Source: Sinonovacula constricta
Taxonomy: Eukaryota; Mollusca; Bivalvia; Cardiida; Solecurtidae
Reading direction: 5' to 3'
Length of the DNA stretch: 64,000 nucleotides
NCBI GenBank assembly: GCA_007844125.1
Contig: CM017567.1
Span: 15,134,643-15,198,642, forward strand
Shown here one piece after another: positions 62,692 through 64,000 of the stretch (its first letter is position 1; every line of letters starts with the position of its first letter). The notes beneath the pieces are model-generated. The model saw only the letters and a program-made list of their open reading frames with translations. It did no database searches and was not told the origin of the DNA. Position numbers and translations under genes: made by a program.

Positions 62692-63638
62692 TTAAAGGTG
62701 GTAAGGAACAGTTTGCCTGTATGAAATAAATGTAAAAAGTATCCTACCACTGCTTTGAGAAATTCGGGCATAATTTCTGCATTAACACATACTTAAGTCT
62801 AAGCCAAAACGATTTTGAACACTGACTTATTGTAAGACAGTACTAACCGCGGGAAAAAATGTTCATTCGTATTCAATCTTTAAATAAGTTCGATAGTGAT
62901 CTCTGCTAAAATAGATATCGACGTCAGAGCGGATTACCCGGATGACTATACAATGTGATCTAAATAAGTGGTCATATGTTTTTCTTAGTTTTAAAAACAA
63001 TCTCTGCAGAGTGGCTCAGATAGAAAATACCTGTGTGCATTGACAAGTGGGGATTAAAGATTGTATCCGACAGTTTGACTTTATCTAATATATGTAACAA
63101 TACGTGACCTCTGTTTGGGGTATTTGTGCATAACTTCTGTAGAAAATACAACAGACTTTAGTCTAAGCTTGGACAATTTTCAACAGTTTCTCAATTTTGA
63201 CGAAGTAAAACTCGTTAATCAACACTTAAAATGTTCATTCTTTTCAAATCTATAAATATAAATTAGGATTTCTGCTCAAAATAGACATCGATGTCACAGC
63301 GGAAGACGTGGATGAGCCAAAACAATTGGTCATGTGGTTGGCTTAGTTCAAAATTAGTTAACAGTGCAGCGTGACGATTGTGGCGTTATGGTACGTTTTT
63401 CAAACAGGTGTAAGACACCAGTAAACAACATTTTGCGGTATCTATTCAGGTAACAACAGTTTATTGAGATGTTTAATGAAAATACTTTTGGTCCAAACTG
63501 TCGGATACCATCTTTAATGTTTCATGGATGACACAGGTCAATGGCTTATCTGAACAACATTTTGCATAACCTTATCAGGTAACAATGACTTGTTTGGTTA
63601 TTTGAGAAGAAATTGGTCCAAACTGTCGAATACCTATA
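62692..63638 (+). mobile_element. TTAA-type MITE copy 6, split by copy 7
   Basis: The left part (62,692-63,053) has TTAAAGGTGGTAAGGAACAG, the core AATAGATATCGACGTCAGAG and the TTTTTCTTAGTTTT box. The right part (63,517-63,638) has CAACATTTTGCATAACC and ends GGTCCAAACTGTCGAATACC. The parts join into one element once copy 7 is removed, so copy 6 is the older host element. Confidence 0.85.
63054..63516 (+). mobile_element. TTAA-type MITE copy 7, nested inside copy 6
   Basis: The left end is TTAA-AGATTGTATCCGACAG and the right end CTGTCGGATACCATCT-TTAA. It is the cleanest copy and the reference for the family: 463 bp including both TTAA, with the 11-bp outermost repeat AGATNGTATCC. The core AATAGACATCGATGTCACAG and the GGTATCTATTCAGGTAAC stretch match other copies. 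It has no transposase frame. Confidence 0.92.
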
Positions 63639-64000
63639 AGAATACTGTCGAAAGTAAACTGCTAGAGAAAATATCTGCTCCTATATGAACAAAGAAAAGT
63701 CAATAACAATAAAAAACTAAGAAATAAAGCTTCTTCTTTTGGGGACTTTCTAAATAGGATAAAGTAACAGAATTGCTATATTTGTACTTTGTTATTTTTC
63801 ATTAAGAGTTAACCATGTAAGGAAAACATTGGGTATTATACTTTTTTTTTTTTTTATTTGTTGAAATACTTTCAATAGTTATAATAATGCTTTTCATTCT
63901 GTGCGTTATTGTTGTAGTAGGGTGACATTTCGAAAGCTGCAGTTCTAACCTTGATGAGAATCTGCGGTCGACTTGCGCACGTTTATGCCACATGTGCATA
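63639..64000. other. Intergenic DNA
   Basis: A run of about 14 T lies at 63,843-63,856. Nothing else is supported. Confidence 0.5.

Overview
This window looks like a non-genic, repeat-rich stretch of an animal nuclear genome. It is AT-rich and holds no convincing complete protein-coding gene. It does hold tRNA-derived SINEs, the 3' ends of a CR1/L2-like LINE, TTAA-flanked and hAT-type MITEs, and many minisatellites. The repeat mix suggests a marine invertebrate, most likely a bivalve mollusc. That is inference from the repeats; no single feature proves it. Nothing prokaryotic or plasmid-like is present. The window carries no operon, CRISPR array or rRNA.

Layout: 1-7.7 kb is mostly unique AT-rich DNA with two copies of a MITE family. 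7.7-13.95 kb is a 30-bp minisatellite of about 200 units, directly joined to a degenerate 67-bp array that ends near 14.5 kb. 14.9-23 kb is unique DNA with another MITE, a tRNA-derived SINE, a (GA)n tract and a LINE 3' end. 23.0-25.2 kb is a satellite built on a 17-bp word. 25.2-35.9 kb holds mostly unique DNA, two head-to-head blocks of one 33-bp minisatellite, a second SINE and a second LINE 3' end. 36.0-38.4 kb is a 46-bp array. 41.7-46.2 kb is a GAGTA pentamer array abutting a different 33-bp array. 47.6-49.1 kb is a 21-bp array. 50.6-54.9 kb is a 65-bp array of about 66 units that grew out of the 5' end of a SINE. 55.5-64 kb has a cluster of MITE copies, trinucleotide tracts split by a hAT-type MITE, and a small foldback element.

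Roughly 23-24 kb of the 64 kb (over a third) is tandem repeat, from at least nine families with unrelated consensus sequences. All the long open reading frames (up to 630 codons) lie inside these arrays. They are explained by unit lengths divisible by three or by units lacking stop trinucleotides, so I do not annotate them as genes. One short reverse-strand reading near 57.1-57.4 kb has a protein-like composition and is listed as a low-confidence exon candidate.

The observations most worth a second look are: the 65-bp array in which nearly every unit carries a pol III A-box copied from a SINE; the head-to-head minisatellite pair whose transcript could fold into long dsRNA; the nested TTAA MITE that reveals its target-site rule; the whole-array and 17-unit duplications inside arrays; and several unique segments with clustered transcription-factor-like sites.
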